This document shows positions 25,936 through 37,862 of a stretch of 64,000 bases of DNA, one piece after another. Position 1 is the stretch's first letter. Each line of letters begins with the position of its first letter. This DNA is from Typhlomys cinereus (Eukaryota > Chordata > Mammalia > Rodentia > Platacanthomyidae), in NCBI GenBank assembly GCA_023101885.1, contig JALPQD010000294.1:919501-983500 (forward strand), written 5' to 3'. Made by a program: the position numbers and the translations under genes. The notes below the pieces were generated by a model. The model was not told where the DNA came from. It ran no database searches and saw only the letters and a list, made by a program, of their open reading frames with translations.

Positions 25936-25971
25936 TTTTTCATTTCCTACATCTTTAACTTTTGTTTTTGA

Positions 25972-26080
25972 CAGAGTGTTGTCCTTTGTAGCCCAGGCTG
26001 GCCTTGAAACTGAAATTCACTTCAGCCTCCTGAGTGCTGGGATTTCAAGCATGTGACACGTCATGCCCGACTAGACACGA
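25972..26080 (-). mobile_element. B1 SINE
   Basis: In antisense, gtagcccaggctggccttga and tcctgagtgctgggatttca, with the final catgcccgac, are the standard B1 layout. Confidence 0.85.
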
Positions 26081-26181
26081 GTTTCTATTAAAATTACTCT
26101 TGAACTTTAAAGTTTTGTTAACATAGTTGATTCCATTGAAATTTTTATTTTTCAAAATTCTTATAAAAACTTAACTTAATC

Positions 26182-26389
26182 GTGGGCTGGAGAGATGGCT
26201 CAGGGGTTAAGTCTCTGCCTTACTAGCAGAGGGTCCTGAGTTTGGGGATCCCAGATCCCACGTACAAACGCCGGTTGGAAGTGGGGGCGGCCTGTGTTTC
26301 TGGTCCTGGTGGCGGAGCCTGTGAATCCTGGGGCAGAGCAAAAAAGGAGGTTGAAGCAGACCACAGTGATTCCCGAATTCACCCTTGGT

Positions 26390-26425
<36 letters not shown>

Positions 26426-26442
26426 GTTGAATAAATAAAAAA
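26182..26442 (+). mobile_element. Dip-like SINE (young)
   Basis: The head is ggctggagagatggctcagg, followed by the body, (CA)n and tail gaataaataaaaaa. Short TSD acttaatc at 26174-26181 and 26443-26450. Confidence 0.9.
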
Positions 26443-26759
26443 ACTTAATCATTGATGAAATCTTACTGGATACATATATATGTATAGTCACATATGTGTG
26501 TATATATAATGTAGTTTAAAATATAGAGGGAGATTTAACATTTTCGGTAGGAAGATAGGACATGGGACATACTTCTGAAGCATCGTCCTTCCTGAACAGA
26601 AGCCCTAGGATTTGCTTTGGGGAGTTTGTACATATTCAAAAAGAACTTTAGAGATAAGCACATTCCTGAGCATGCTCTTTAATGTTTCTGAATGTGTGTA
26701 GTTTCAGTGTAATTCAAGTAGGGAAGGTGGTGAACACATATGCTTTGCTCAAGGTCATA

Positions 26760-26990
26760 TAGAATATGTCTTGAGACAGGATCTTTTATTGCCCAATCTG
26801 GCCTTGAACTTGCTATATAGCCAAGAATGATTTTGAACTTATATGATCCTTCTGCTTTCATCTCTCAAGTGCTGGGATTGTAGGTGTGTAACTATTACCT
26901 GGTTTTGTGCCATGCTAGGAATAGAACCCAGGACTTCATGTATGGTGGGCAAGCACTCCACTAATGGTGCAATATCCCCAGCCCATTGAC
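26760..26990 (-). mobile_element. B4-like (B1 + ID) SINE
   Basis: The B1 part (gagacaggatcttttattgc ... caagtgctgggattgtaggt) is followed by an ID-like part (gaacccaggacttcatgtat ... caatatccccagccc). Confidence 0.75.
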
Positions 26991-26999
26991 CATATTTTT

Positions 27000-27902
27000 A
27001 ATATTTTCTAAAATGTAATATTTTTATGTTTTCTGTATGTGAAGTCATCAACATTTTAATTCTATTTTTGCTGTCTCATGCTCATATTTCCTTCACTTCT
27101 TTGTATATTGTGATTTTGATTGTGGAGTCATGTTTTTTAGAACTTTATTCACAAGAAAGATTGGCATGTTCTTTCACAGATTTGAATTTTCTTTTGTCAG
27201 GTGCTTAGTAGTACTTCCAACCCAGGATCACATTATACTAGATTAAGGTTTCTTGGGAATGGATTTGGTCTGCAAACTCACATTAAAATCAGCATGAAGT
27301 TTATGAATTCTTAGGAGAGATATTTTCCCCTTTCATCTAGTTCCAAGTTTTGAGATGTGCACTTTATTTTGCTTTCTCGTTGGTTTGAGGGGAATGCTAT
27401 TTCTGAATTCCTTTTATATTAGGGGTCATGTTCTTTGTGGTCTTAGCTTTTTTACTAGGGGCAGGACAGAGACAATGTAAGAATATTTTTGGAATCCTCA
27501 TGTAGGGTGGTCCCCCTGTTATTCTCTCCTTTCTGTATGTAATTTGAGACCATGAAAACTAAAGCTTATGGTTAGTTTATTTGGTTTAGGAAAATGTCCA
27601 AAGGGCTCTGTTTACCTTTGTGAGTTCCACTTTCACTTGGTTTGGCTTCTGAATTTTATTTCCTTTTTTTTCTGGCAGCATATTAATGTACTTTAAAAAT
27701 CTGCTTTTAACGAATATTCATTCAATACTTTTGGAAGATTGTTATTATGTGCTATTCTCTTCCTGAACTTATTTTTTAATTTAATGTTATCACTTGAAAA
27801 CAGTTAATGAAGACTTTGAGCTAGTATGTCAAGCTTTATAAGTCAAATGACTAATAGTCTGTATTAGTAACTAATACTTTGTTTTAAATCTGTGTTGCTT
27901 AT
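27000..27902. other. Intronic sequence without recognised features
   Basis: AT-rich, with no repeat family or exon that I recognise. Confidence 0.5.
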
Positions 27903-27914
27903 AAAAAGCATACA

Positions 27915-28128
27915 TGGGGCTGGAGAGGTGGCTCAGGGGTTACGCCTCTGCCTTGCAGGCAGAAGGTCCTGAGTTCAGAACCTAGACCCCACGTATAGAC
28001 GCCAGGCGGAAGCGGGGGCGGCCTGCGTTTCCGGTCCTGGTAGGGCGGAGCCTGTGAATCCCCGGGCAGAGTAAACAAGGAGGAAGTGGAGGCAGTCCAT
28101 GGTGGTTCCCGAATTCGTACATGGTTCT

Positions 28129-28171
<43 letters not shown>

Positions 28172-28230
28172 ACACACACATACATGCACACATGCACACA
28201 CACACACATACATGCACAATTGAATAAAAA
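27915..28230 (+). mobile_element. Dip-like SINE (young), long CA block
   Basis: The TSD is aaaaagcataca at 27903-27914 and 28231-28242. The head and body are well conserved, the CA region is compound and the tail is ttgaataaaaaaa. Confidence 0.93.
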
Positions 28231-28507
28231 AAAAAGCATACAACATGCAGGTGTAATGATAGGCCACATCAAGCTGGAAATAGAAAGGGATTTCACTAGG
28301 TCCTAGTGTGTGCTGGCAAAACAGTATGAGATTGAGGACAGCTGTGAGCCTTGACCTGCTACTTAAAGCTGTATGTCCTTCAGGTAATCATGGGACCTAG
28401 GAAAGGACAGCAGTCTTGGTTTTCCTGATTTGCAGAAGAGTTTCTAGGTTTAGGTGCTCTAGGACTATATGGGCCTGGATTTATTAAAGTTATTTTTTTA
28501 AAAGATT

Positions 28508-28797
28508 TTCTTATTATTTATTATTTATTCAATTGTGCGTGTATGCGTGTGTGCGCGTGTGTGTATGTTTATGTGTGTGTGTGTAGAACCACTGACGAAT
28601 TCGAGAACCACCATGGATGGCCTCCCCCTCCTCCTTGTTTACTCTGACCCTGGATTCACAGGTTCTGCCCTACCAGGACCAGAAATGCAGGCCGCCCCTG
28701 CTTCCGCCTGGCGTCTATATGTGGGGTCTAGGATCTGAACTCAGTATCTTCCACTTGCAAGGCAGAGGCTTAACCCCTGAGTCACCTCTCCAGCCCC
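28508..28797 (-). mobile_element. Dip-like SINE (young)
   Basis: It has the full structure in antisense. The TSD is agttattttt at 28498-28507 and 28802-28811, with similar bases around. Confidence 0.92.
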
Positions 28798-29049
28798 AAA
28801 CAGTTATTTTTGTTAATTGCTCATGTCTTTAATTTTGTTACAGGAATTTACTTGGCTGCCTGTGAGACAGGAACATTCCAGATTACTATCTTTGTTGTTC
28901 CCAGTCTCTTAAAACCCACCTCAAATTTTTAGCTTTCTTCATTTAACTTTTTCTTTGTTTTACAGTGTTGTAGTTCAGTCGGTTTACCTTAGAGCACAGG
29001 AAAAAAAAAAAAAAAACCCAAGACATTTGAAAATTTGCTTAGAAATATT

Positions 29050-29240
29050 CATGGAGGGGCTGGTGAGAAGGTTTAGCAGATTAAAGTGCCATTTGAGAAC
29101 CTGGTGACCCAAGTTCGAGCTCTGATGCTTACATGGTGGGAGGAGAGAATCACCAGCTTCCATATATCCATGCATCCGCCCTGACAGTGCCATGAGTGCA
29201 CCCGATCTTTCTCTCTCAAATAATTTTTTAAAAGAAATAT
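29050..29240 (+). mobile_element. B2/B3-like SINE
   Basis: ggggctggtgagaaggttta ... acccaagttcgagctctgat ... ccatgcatccgccctgacag follows the tRNA-head layout with an A-rich end. Confidence 0.6.
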
Positions 29241-29346
29241 TCATTGTAAATATATAACGAGTATTTTAGTAGCTGAATGTGTCTTTCATGTGCATATATG
29301 GTGCACAGTATTCTTGGTTTTTTTCATGGTTGTGTCTGTATGTGAA

Positions 29347-29349
<3 letters not shown>

Positions 29350-29388
<39 letters not shown>
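29350..29388. repeat. (GT)n microsatellite
   Basis: About 19 gt units without the SINE body around it. Confidence 0.9.
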
Positions 29389-29390
<2 letters not shown>

Positions 29391-29528
29391 CATGAGTGCG
29401 TATGTGGACTTGTTCAGGACAGGAATTTTAATCGACCTGGAACTGTCTCTAAGTAGTCTATGATTGCTGGTCAACAGGCCCCAGGAATCTGCATATTCCA
29501 CCCGAATTGATGGGATTATAATGCTAGG

Positions 29529-29529
<1 letters not shown>

Positions 29530-29564
<35 letters not shown>
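29530..29564. repeat. (CT)n microsatellite
   Basis: About 17 ct units, followed by a B-type SINE remnant to about 29660. Confidence 0.9.
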
Positions 29565-29568
<4 letters not shown>

Positions 29569-29751
29569 GTTCTCTTGCTCTTTCTCTCAAGTTTGGATCT
29601 TGTGGATTTAATTCAGGTCCTTTTGCTTATATAGCAAGCATTTTACAAATTGAGATATTTTCCCCAGTTCCTATTTTATTGTTTTGTGACATAAACATTT
29701 TAAGATCATGTAATATCCAGTCAGTCTGAGAAGATTTTTCTTACCCTTTTG

Positions 29752-29840
29752 CACTGGATAGGTGGCATGCACTATAATCCCAGTTGGAAGACTGTGAGTT
29801 CAAGGCCAGCCTGGGTTACATAGCGAGATTGTTTCAAACC
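29752..29840 (+). mobile_element. B1-like SINE fragment, sense
   Basis: atcccagttggaagactgtg, aaggccagcctgggttacat and agcgagattg are B1 blocks in order. Confidence 0.7.
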
Positions 29841-30044
29841 TCAACAAATTAAAAAGAACACAGAAATCAGTCTCTGCTTGCTGGTGGTTTATTCTCTGGT
29901 GGCCAGCAGAGGGCGCTTTCTCCCCACTGTTGGTTTTCTCAGTGGCCTGCAATGTGAAAGTCAGGGAAGATGTAGACATGTTCTTGTTTTCTTCATCTAG
30001 GTCTGAGGAGGACTGGGGAAAAAAAAAATTTGTGCGTGTTTTCT

Positions 30045-30047
<3 letters not shown>

Positions 30048-30080
<33 letters not shown>
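30048..30080. repeat. Poly-T run (33 bases)
   Basis: A pure T-run with no SINE or L1 body that I can recognise beside it. Assembled length is unreliable for such runs. Confidence 0.9.
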
Positions 30081-30081
<1 letters not shown>

Positions 30082-30649
30082 ATAACAGTGGTTCACAAGT
30101 GGTGTTTGGTGTGAAGAATTATTTAAAACTGGCTAGGCCTGGGATTTAATCATGGTTCTCTCAATTGTTATTCCCTGATGAAGTGATACTGAAGGAAGAA
30201 AAACTATCCTATTGTAGTGAGTTTGTATAAAGTTAAAATTGTTCAATTAAAAGACTGTATGTAGTACTGATTTTTTAACTTCTTACTTACTGGTATTGCC
30301 GTGGTTGAAAACATTTTTGATATGAGTCTACTTTTAAAAAAAATCCTGATAAGTCAGTTGACAGGATTCACAACCTTATCTTAAGGCCTAGTAGTTTCTG
30401 AAGTTCTGCAGGTCTGTGAAATTCAAGAGCTTAGGAGTTACTGTTTCAGCAAATACAGATGAAACATGCTCAAGTGAACCCTTTCTAGTTTACTGTCCAG
30501 TTGTCCTTTGCTGTGTTTCCTTTTGAGATCTTTCTTACCCCTTTGCATGAAGGGGTAAGGCTTAATGACTAAATTGTCTTACATTCAAGATGAAGATAGA
30601 TGTGGGTGCTAAGGGAAGTTAGTTTGATTCTTTTTGCTAAGTGTGTCAA

Positions 30650-30815
30650 ATTGGATTACATAAGATAGCATACATTCTTTCCACACCCCAGGCACTTTAC
30701 TTAGAAGTTGACTTACATTACCTCTTTTAGTCTGCATAGCAACTCCAGAGCATGTAGGGTGTAATAAGGGTCCTTTTGCATTTGAAGACACAGACTGAAT
30801 GAAATTAAACTACCT
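30650..30815 (+). mobile_element. MIR SINE remnant
   Basis: Ordered similarity to the MIR 3' half: cattacctcttttagtctgc ... gaagacacagactgaatgaa ... attaaactacctag. Confidence 0.55.
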
Positions 30816-30957
30816 AGATTTATGATTCAAGGCCTTATCCTTCTGCTTTCAGATTCCCTTTCTATTCTTCCTCTGCGTCTGGTATCCTCCCCACCTTTGT
30901 CAAGTTTGTCCTTTTATGATATACTACCTGGCTGTGGGACCAGGGAACCATTAGAAA

Positions 30958-31298
30958 GAATTTGCGTGCATGTGTGCGTGTGTGCGTGCATGTATATGTG
31001 CGTGTGCGTGCATGTATATGTGCGTGTGTGTGCATGTGTGCGCATGTGTGTGTGTGCGTGTGTGTATCAGAGAGTACCATGTGTGCCTGTGGAGGCCTAA
31101 GGGTGACTTCAGGAATCACCTTGGGTTGCACTACATCCTCTTTGCTTTGCTCCGGAGTTTCCCAGGCTCTACCTCTCAGGGTCAGAAGTACAGGCCACTG
31201 CCAATTCTGCCTGGTGTTTTTATGTGGGACCTGGGATCTGAACTCAGTACTTTCTTGCAAGGCAGAGTCTCTTAATCCCTGAACCATCTACTCAGCCT
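30958..31298 (-). mobile_element. Dip-like SINE, older subtype
   Basis: A long compound (GT)/(GCAT) block is followed by gtatcagagagtaccatgtg, the body and the head complement ccatctactcagcc. Confidence 0.8.
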
Positions 31299-31574
31299 AA
31301 GATCTTAAATCTTAAATCCTGCTCTCCCTTTGTACTTTGTCTGCTGATAATAATCTACTATGCTGCCATAGCCTAGCCTAGCCAATTGTTGAGCTACACC
31401 TAAGTTCTAGCAGTCCCTAAATAATGTTAAGGTTTAATGTGAGTATGCCATTAAGACTGACTTAATAATTACTCATGGGCCTAAGGCTTGTTCTGCTTCT
31501 ATTGATCTACTTTAAGTCTTCACAATTCATGGTTCTTTATGGTTAAATGATTTTCTCTTCAGCTATTTGTTTTC

Positions 31575-31988
31575 CTTGTGCTGAAACTTTCCTTCATCCT
31601 TCATTTCCTATATTTTTCTAATATTAGGCTCTACAATTTTACTTTTTGGTATATGTATGTGTGCATGTGCCAGCAGTCAGCATCAGGTGTCTTGCTTGAT
31701 CATTTTACTCCTTTGTATACTTTTTCAAAGATTTATTTTTATTTCTCTCTCTTTCTCTCTCTCCTTTTGTGTGCGTGTTTATGGGAACACACGTGCATAT
31801 GTCATGACGTGTGCGAGGTTAATGGACAACTTTTCAGGAATTGTTTCTCTCCTACTTTATTTCTGAGACAGGATCTCCCATGTTATTTTTGCTGGCTGCT
31901 TCTGGCCGATTCGCTTTGTCCCTCCTTCCCCCCACTCCCCACTGTCTCACTGTATGAATATTGGGGCTGAGATTACAGATGTGAGCTG
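31575..31988. other. Decayed SINE patchwork
   Basis: A B3-type block (gtgcgtgtttatgggaacac ... ttaatggacaacttttcagg) and a B1-type block (ctgagacaggatctcccatg ... gagattacagatgtgagctg) are visible, both antisense. Confidence 0.4.
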
Positions 31989-32004
31989 TCATATCTGACT
32001 TTTT

Positions 32005-32041
32005 TTTATTTATTCAGTTGTGCGTGTATGCGTGTGTGCGA

Positions 32042-32087
<46 letters not shown>

Positions 32088-32310
32088 TGTACAACCACGG
32101 ATGAAATCAGGAATCACCATGAACGCCTCAACTTCCTCTCTGTTTACTCTGCCCCAGGATTCACAGGCTCCGCCCTACCAGGACCTGAAACGCATGCTGC
32201 CCCTGCTTCCGCCCAGCGTCTATATGTGGGGTCTAGGATCCGAACTCAGGACCTTCTGCCTGCAAGGCAGAGGCTTAACCCCTGAGCCACCTCTCCAGCC
32301 CCACCCCCTT
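32005..32310 (-). mobile_element. Dip-like SINE (young)
   Basis: It has the full structure in antisense, with pure (GT)n. It is flanked by catatctgactttt (31990) and catctgacttttt (32318). Confidence 0.92.
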
Positions 32311-32329
32311 TTTTTTACATCTGACTTTT

Positions 32330-32367
32330 TACTACACTTGATCTTAGCCAAAAGGCCAAGAAGCGAT
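32330..32367 (-). pseudogene. Truncated U2 snRNA fragment (nt 1-38)
   Basis: The minus strand reads ATCGCTTCTTGGCCTTTTGG then CTAAGATCAAGTGTAGTA, the first 38 nt of U2 snRNA (spliceosomal RNA) with one change. It is cut at the 3' side. It is bracketed by acatctgacttttt at 32317-32330 and 32372-32385, so it arrived by L1-type retroposition of a truncated RNA or cDNA. Confidence 0.93.
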
Positions 32368-32469
32368 TGTCACATCTGACTTTTTAAATGTGGTTCTGGG
32401 AAACAACTCAGTTCATTGGAGCTATTCAGTCACTTTACCTTATGCTCTTTCTGGCCCCTCACTTTATTT

Positions 32470-32790
32470 ATTGAGACAGTGTCTCTTCAGTGAATCCTGG
32501 GCTCAACAATTGGCTAGGCTGGCGAATGAACTACAGGCATATGCCTCTCTCTGCCTCTGCCCTGCCTTAGGGCTACCTTACATATGTATACCAATGTTTC
32601 TGGTTTTTGTGTGGGTACCAGTGATCAGAGAACTAAGGTCCTCATACTTGGGTAGCAGGTACTTTATCAACCGCACATCTCTATTTATTTGTTTTCCTGT
32701 TCATTTATTTATTGGTGGTATTGAACTCACTTAGGGCCTTGATTATGTTACGCAGATGCCCTACTATTGAGCCACAAATTCAACCCCTGA
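32470..32790. mobile_element. B-type and ID-like SINE remnants
   Basis: 32470-32575 has B1-type wording (tgagacagtgtctcttcagt ... ctacaggcatatgcctctct). 32705-32785 is ID-like (ggtattgaactcacttaggg ... ctattgagccacaaattcaa). Confidence 0.4.
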
Positions 32791-33408
32791 ATATCTTTTA
32801 ATGTCAGCTATCTAATAAGGACTGTCAGAGATGGGAAGGCTTGGTGATGCCAGTCCTTAAGTTGTTTTCATCTGAATATGGAAACACAGTATAAACATCA
32901 GGGTTCCGGTGATTGACATCCTGGAACATGATTTCTTACTTTGATGAGAGGTCAGTGTATTTGAATAGATATTCCTGGGGTACCAATAGATAAAAGACTA
33001 TCCTTCATGTTTATGAGCTAGATGATTATAACGGAACAACTATTTTGAAAAAGCTTATGCTTACTTTTTGAAATGTGAATGAATAGACAGATACCAACTT
33101 TAGCTGTATAACCAGGAAAAATTTCATTAGTACCAAGGGAAGGTTACAAAGTGCACAACAGTAAAAGAACAAATGAAAGTAGGGTTGATCTGCCAAGAGG
33201 GAATTGGGAAGGGCCTCATGAAAGTGCCTGGACTGGATTTTGGGGGTTTGAACATGTGTAGAAGGAGTTTTGAAGCTGAGGTGAGAGAAGGTGATTTTGA
33301 GGTAGACTGAAAAATCACTATAGTGTTTGGGGCAGAGCCATTTTCCTGGAGTATTTGTTGGTGGAACTGGATGACAGACAAAAGTCGAGGTTCAACTAGT
33401 AGATCACT

Positions 33409-33806
33409 GTTGTAGTTTGCCTGCATAGTTGCTGATAAATGACCATCAAAGGGCTTAAGGGAACAAGGAGTTTATTTTCTTACTGATAGTCTGGTTACAA
33501 TCTGTCCAGCTTGATGGGAGAGCACGCACCAATACCAGGTCGAGGGAAATAGCTGCATCCTCTCTACATAATATCTGAGAGAGAGACGATCCTTACTTGC
33601 CAGACTAGCATGTCTGGCCAGTTATACAGAAGGATACCCACTCTCTCACCATCCAGGGCTTAATCCTACCCACCTGGGCCTTCCCCATCAGCCAGACAAT
33701 CTCCTGCAGGTTTGCTCTGGGCTTAGCCCAACCACTAATTCTCCACAAAAGTGCCCAGAGCTCAAACCCTCGTGTCAAGTTAACACCTGTGTCTAACCAT
33801 GACAAT
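33409..33806 (-). mobile_element. hAT-like (URR1-type) DNA element
   Basis: A complete copy in antisense: ttgtagtttgcctgcatagt at one end, caagttaacacctgtgtcta at the other. The flanks gatcactg / caatcacc may be a decayed 8-bp TSD. Confidence 0.6.
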
Positions 33807-34929
33807 CACCCAGGCATTCTTTGGGTATCCTGTTCATGAATTTTTTATTTAGTTTTGAGACACTAGACTGCTCTTTAAAAGCTTTTGAGTGGATTGATAA
33901 CGTAGTTGCTTCTGTAAATACAGATGATTATTTTGGCATATGTGTCCTTATGACTTTTACTAAAGATACCCCATATTTTAACTGCTTTCCTTAGAAGAAA
34001 GCAAGAAACTGCACTAGACCAAACAATGATTACTGACACATTGAACTCTGTGGTAGGAATCAACAGTTCAAGAAATTGGAAGCAATGTTGCCATTGCCCG
34101 TAATTCTTGTCCAATTGCAGGAGGTTAGAACAAACAAACCTCAGCTGAGGATTCACAGACTTTAGTCCCACCTCAAACTTTAACTGATGGAGCATAGTGA
34201 GTTAAATGTGGACTATAGGTTCATCTTATTTCTTCTTTCAATATGGTAAGAGGGTTGACAATATTTAAATAACAAATACTTTGCTTTTAGTTACTATTTT
34301 TTTGGGACCAGTATTGCACATGAGGATTGTTTGCACAAAATGGCAAGGTACTTTTAAAACTTTTAATATATTTATAATATATTTATAATATTTTATAATT
34401 ATATATAAATATAAAATATTTTTTATATATATTATTATAATTATTTTAAAAATAATTATATATAAATATATTTGTAATATATTTATAAAATGTTTTAATA
34501 TTTTTAGAAGTGCTCTTGTGATATCTTATCATGATTGTCAATTATCTCGAGAAATTGTCTCACTTTGAAACTCATCTTTTGTTTTTGAGAGTGTACCCCA
34601 ACATTCACCCTTTAAGAATGTGTCTTTTGGATAAGAGAGCAGAGAGGAATGCTAAGTACCTGGGTTTTTCTGTATGATGCCTTCTGTTTTCTTTCATATG
34701 TTATGTAGAGGATAAAAAGCACCAGAGAGAAAATGCAGAGAATGAGTTAATGTGTACGTGTGTTTGAATGACACGGCTGCAGAACCACTTTGCTTCTGTG
34801 ATGAGAATGAATTGCTGATTGTGTGTGTGTATGCTCCTTTCTCCTGTTAAATTTTATTTTCTTCCTCTGAAGTAAATTTTCTCTTCAATTTAATTTTTTC
34901 ATATAATTTAATCTGTATGAGAGAGGGGG
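33807..34929. other. Intronic sequence with an AT-palindromic block
   Basis: 34360-34500 is almost pure A/T, with repeated ataatatatttata motifs that can fold on themselves. The rest is unrecognised. Confidence 0.6.
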
Positions 34930-35075
34930 TAATCTAGTAGTAGCAACCACCATTTATTGGGTTGTGTGAGTGCTTTTTTCTACTTAATACCTACAGAGGC
35001 ATCTTATTCGTTCATGCACTACTTTACAGATGAGGAAACTGATAACATTCTCAGAGTTCAAATCTGGGTGAAGCA
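34930..35075 (+). mobile_element. MIR SINE remnant
   Basis: tttacagatgaggaaactga is the MIR core signature. The flanking accaccatttattgggttg and agttcaaatctgggtgaa fit in order. Confidence 0.75.
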
Positions 35076-35350
35076 GATCTGACCTGAAGACATGGCTGTG
35101 CCCTCCTTCCTGATGACCATGCCTTCTTCATTAGCAGTGTCTCCCTTCATCCTATACCTTCCTCTTGACACTGTCCATACACAGCTCTTCCAAAGTTCAT
35201 GTCTTTGTGGATGGTTCTCCATTTGCTGTTGCTTCTCTGATTGCCTGGTAAACTCTTCACCTGTACAACCCATGTGTTATCTTTGTTCTGAAGTTTTTTT
35301 CTGATTCTTGCAGTTACTGTTAATCATGCTTTTAAATTATTTTAATATGT

Positions 35351-35623
35351 GATGGAGAGACTGCTCAGGGGTTAAGCAGAAGGTCCTGAGCTCAGATCTC
35401 AAGTCCCATGTAAAAATACTAGGTGGAAATGGCAGTGGCCTGTATTTCCGGTCCTGATGGGTGGAGCCTGGGAAAACTCAGAGTTAAGCAAAAGGGAGTC
35501 ACCCTTGGTCCTACACAGGTACACACAGTGCCCTTTGATACACACACACACACATGCACATACACACACGCGTGCACGCGCGTGTGTGTGAATACTAAAT
35601 AAATGAAGTTTGAAAATATTTAA
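35351..35623 (+). mobile_element. Dip-like SINE, older subtype with full TSD
   Basis: The 17-bp TSD aaattattttaatatgt lies at 35334-35350 and 35624-35640. The body is diverged (cggtcctgatgggtggagcc; gtcacccttggtcctacaca) and has the cagtgccctttgatac arm. Confidence 0.92.
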
Positions 35624-35640
35624 AAATTATTTTAATATGT

Positions 35641-36330
35641 CTTTTTTCATATACTGTTATATTTGATTAATTTCATATTCATGAAACTATGTCTCTTCTG
35701 GTATATAATAATTGTACAATGAATGCTCATGGCATTTGTTAATGGAGAATTTTAATTAAAACTTTCATTATCATTGCACATAAAATAATTTACCTAATAT
35801 TTTCTGCATGACAGTGGTAGTATAACATTTAGAACTTGTCTAGCATTGCATTCATGTTGAATGCACATATGCGATGCCACATATAATGATTATTTAGTGA
35901 ATACTTTAACTTCTTTTTGTTATTAACCTTTGTTAGCCTGTTATTAATGGTTTCGGGGAGAAGATTGTACTAAGTTGCTTAGTGAAACACACAGTAGTGG
36001 TCTTTATAAAGCTATTAAATTTTGCTGTTAATATGAAACACATTAAAATGTTAAAAGATAAGTTAATTGAAAACGTTAGTATGTAGATCCAACTTTTTTT
36101 CTTGTGTTTTAATTATACATGAAGTTATTACCAGTACAAATAACTTGAAGCATTCATTGAGAATTTGTGTAATTTTCTGTGAATATTAGCTATTTTGTTG
36201 GACACATGTATTCTTTTGTTGATTCCTATTTGTTTAGGGTCTTAAAATTTGTTTGTTTATTTATTTGTGGCTAAGGATGTGAACTTAGATCCTAAGTGCA
36301 TATTGAGCTATTATTAGGCATAGATTACCT
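35641..36330. other. Intronic AT-rich sequence
   Basis: Nothing recognised. Confidence 0.5.
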
Positions 36331-36347
36331 TTAGAATGTTTAATTAG

Positions 36348-36540
36348 TGGGGCTGGAGAGGTGGCTCAGGGGTTAAGCCTCTGCCTTGCAGGTGGAAGGT
36401 CCTGAGTTTGGATCCTAGACCCCACATATAGACACGGGAGGATGGGGGGGGGACCTGGTATGGCGGAGTCTGTGAATCCCGGGGTAGAGTAAACAAGGAG
36501 GTGGAGGTGGTCCATGGTGGTTCCCGAATTCGCCCGTGGT

Positions 36541-36579
<39 letters not shown>

Positions 36580-36639
36580 ATACACAGACATATAAATACA
36601 CACGCGCACACATGCACAATGAATAAATAGATTAAAAAA
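36348..36639 (+). mobile_element. Dip-like SINE (young)
   Basis: The 17-bp TSD ttagaatgtttaattag lies at 36331-36347 and 36640-36656. An internal deletion in the body replaces the cggaagcgggggcggcctg region with a G-run. Confidence 0.94.
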
Positions 36640-36656
36640 TTAGAATGTTTAATTAG

Positions 36657-37705
36657 TTATGAAAGTAATAATAAAGAAGCTAGCCATTCTTCTATTTAGT
36701 TAATGGCATAGTTGAGCATAGGCAAATAATAGTATGTATCTCAAAGAAATGATGGTAGTTTTTTATATAATTATTTGAATGAAAAACATAGATTTGATAT
36801 TTAAATGCCAAATTTATAGCCATGAAAGCTCTAGAAATCAGTTGTTTTTAAGGCAATGTGTTTTGGAATTTTTCTACTCTGAACATTTTTGCTTATGGCA
36901 AATATGTTTCATCTTCTTTTACTTAGGTTCACACTAAAGATTAATGATGGTGTTTCAGTTCTTCCATAATAACAGTGACAATTTTTTCCCATTTATGTGT
37001 AAAAAAGCAGAAGGTCCACAGACTTTTGGGCTCTGCTGTTCCTTGTCAGTCTTTCCATGTTTTCTGCCTGCCTTTTGGACTACCCATACAGCTGTTTTTC
37101 ATGTGCTTTTCAGATTTGGAGAAATGCCAAGTATTTTTGACATTTGCATGCCGATCTGCAATATATGCTTGGCCACAGGTCACGTTTGCATTTCTTCACT
37201 TATGTTTTTACTCAGTGCACAGAGGAAATATGAGCACCGAGAGATTCAAAAATCACATAGCATACTGAGCAATCTTTTCGTGTATACCCCTCTTACTCAT
37301 TCTGCTGTGTGGATTACGTGGGATGAGAAAGACTGCAGAGATATGAAGGAACTGACATTCAGAAGTGTCCTCTGCAAGGTTTCATTGCTGTACAGCAAAT
37401 GATGGAAAATGTGCTTGTTATTGTGGTAGAAAGAGCTTCTGGATATGATCCTGTACACAGATGCTGATATACCATTATAGTGAACAGACTGTAGTTTAGT
37501 AAACTGTCTCTCTAGTGGTCATTTCAATTTCTAAGTGATTACCATTTTATACATCATGTTAAATCTCTGAATGCGTATTTTAATGTTAGGAAGTACTGCT
37601 TAATAAGCATTCGTTTCATGAGGCTGCCTCTCTATCTCCATAAACACAAAAATTTTATTGTCTTTGAAAGTGAAAAAAATGCTAATTTGAAAAATTCCTT
37701 TTGGA
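36657..37705. other. Intronic sequence, unique; holds a 152-codon open frame
   Basis: 36944-37402 (+) is open for 152 codons without any recognised repeat. The product is Phe/Cys/Ser-rich and resembles nothing I know. No sign of selection can be judged from one genome, so I do not call it a gene. Confidence 0.5.
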
Positions 37706-37707
37706 CT

Positions 37708-37862
37708 GAAAAGATAGCTTTAGGGGTTAAGCCTCTACCTCTGCAAATAGAAGGAGCTGAGTTTGGATCCCAGATTCCATATAAGAACATCGGACAGAAA
37801 TGGTGGTAACTTGTACTTCCTGCCTTGGAAGGGGGAGCCTGGGAAACCCAAGAGCAAAGCAT
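37708..37862 (+). mobile_element. Truncated older Dip-like SINE
   Basis: The head ggactgaaaagatagcttta and the body agtttggatcccagattcca are present; the (CA)n and tail are missing. Confidence 0.65.

Noticed and set aside
30822..31287. Several Cys-Val or Thr-His rich frames (also at 7.6, 13.6, 17.3, 26.2, 28, 32, 36.4 and 44.7 kb)
   Set aside because: They are translations of CA/GT tracts and SINE bodies.
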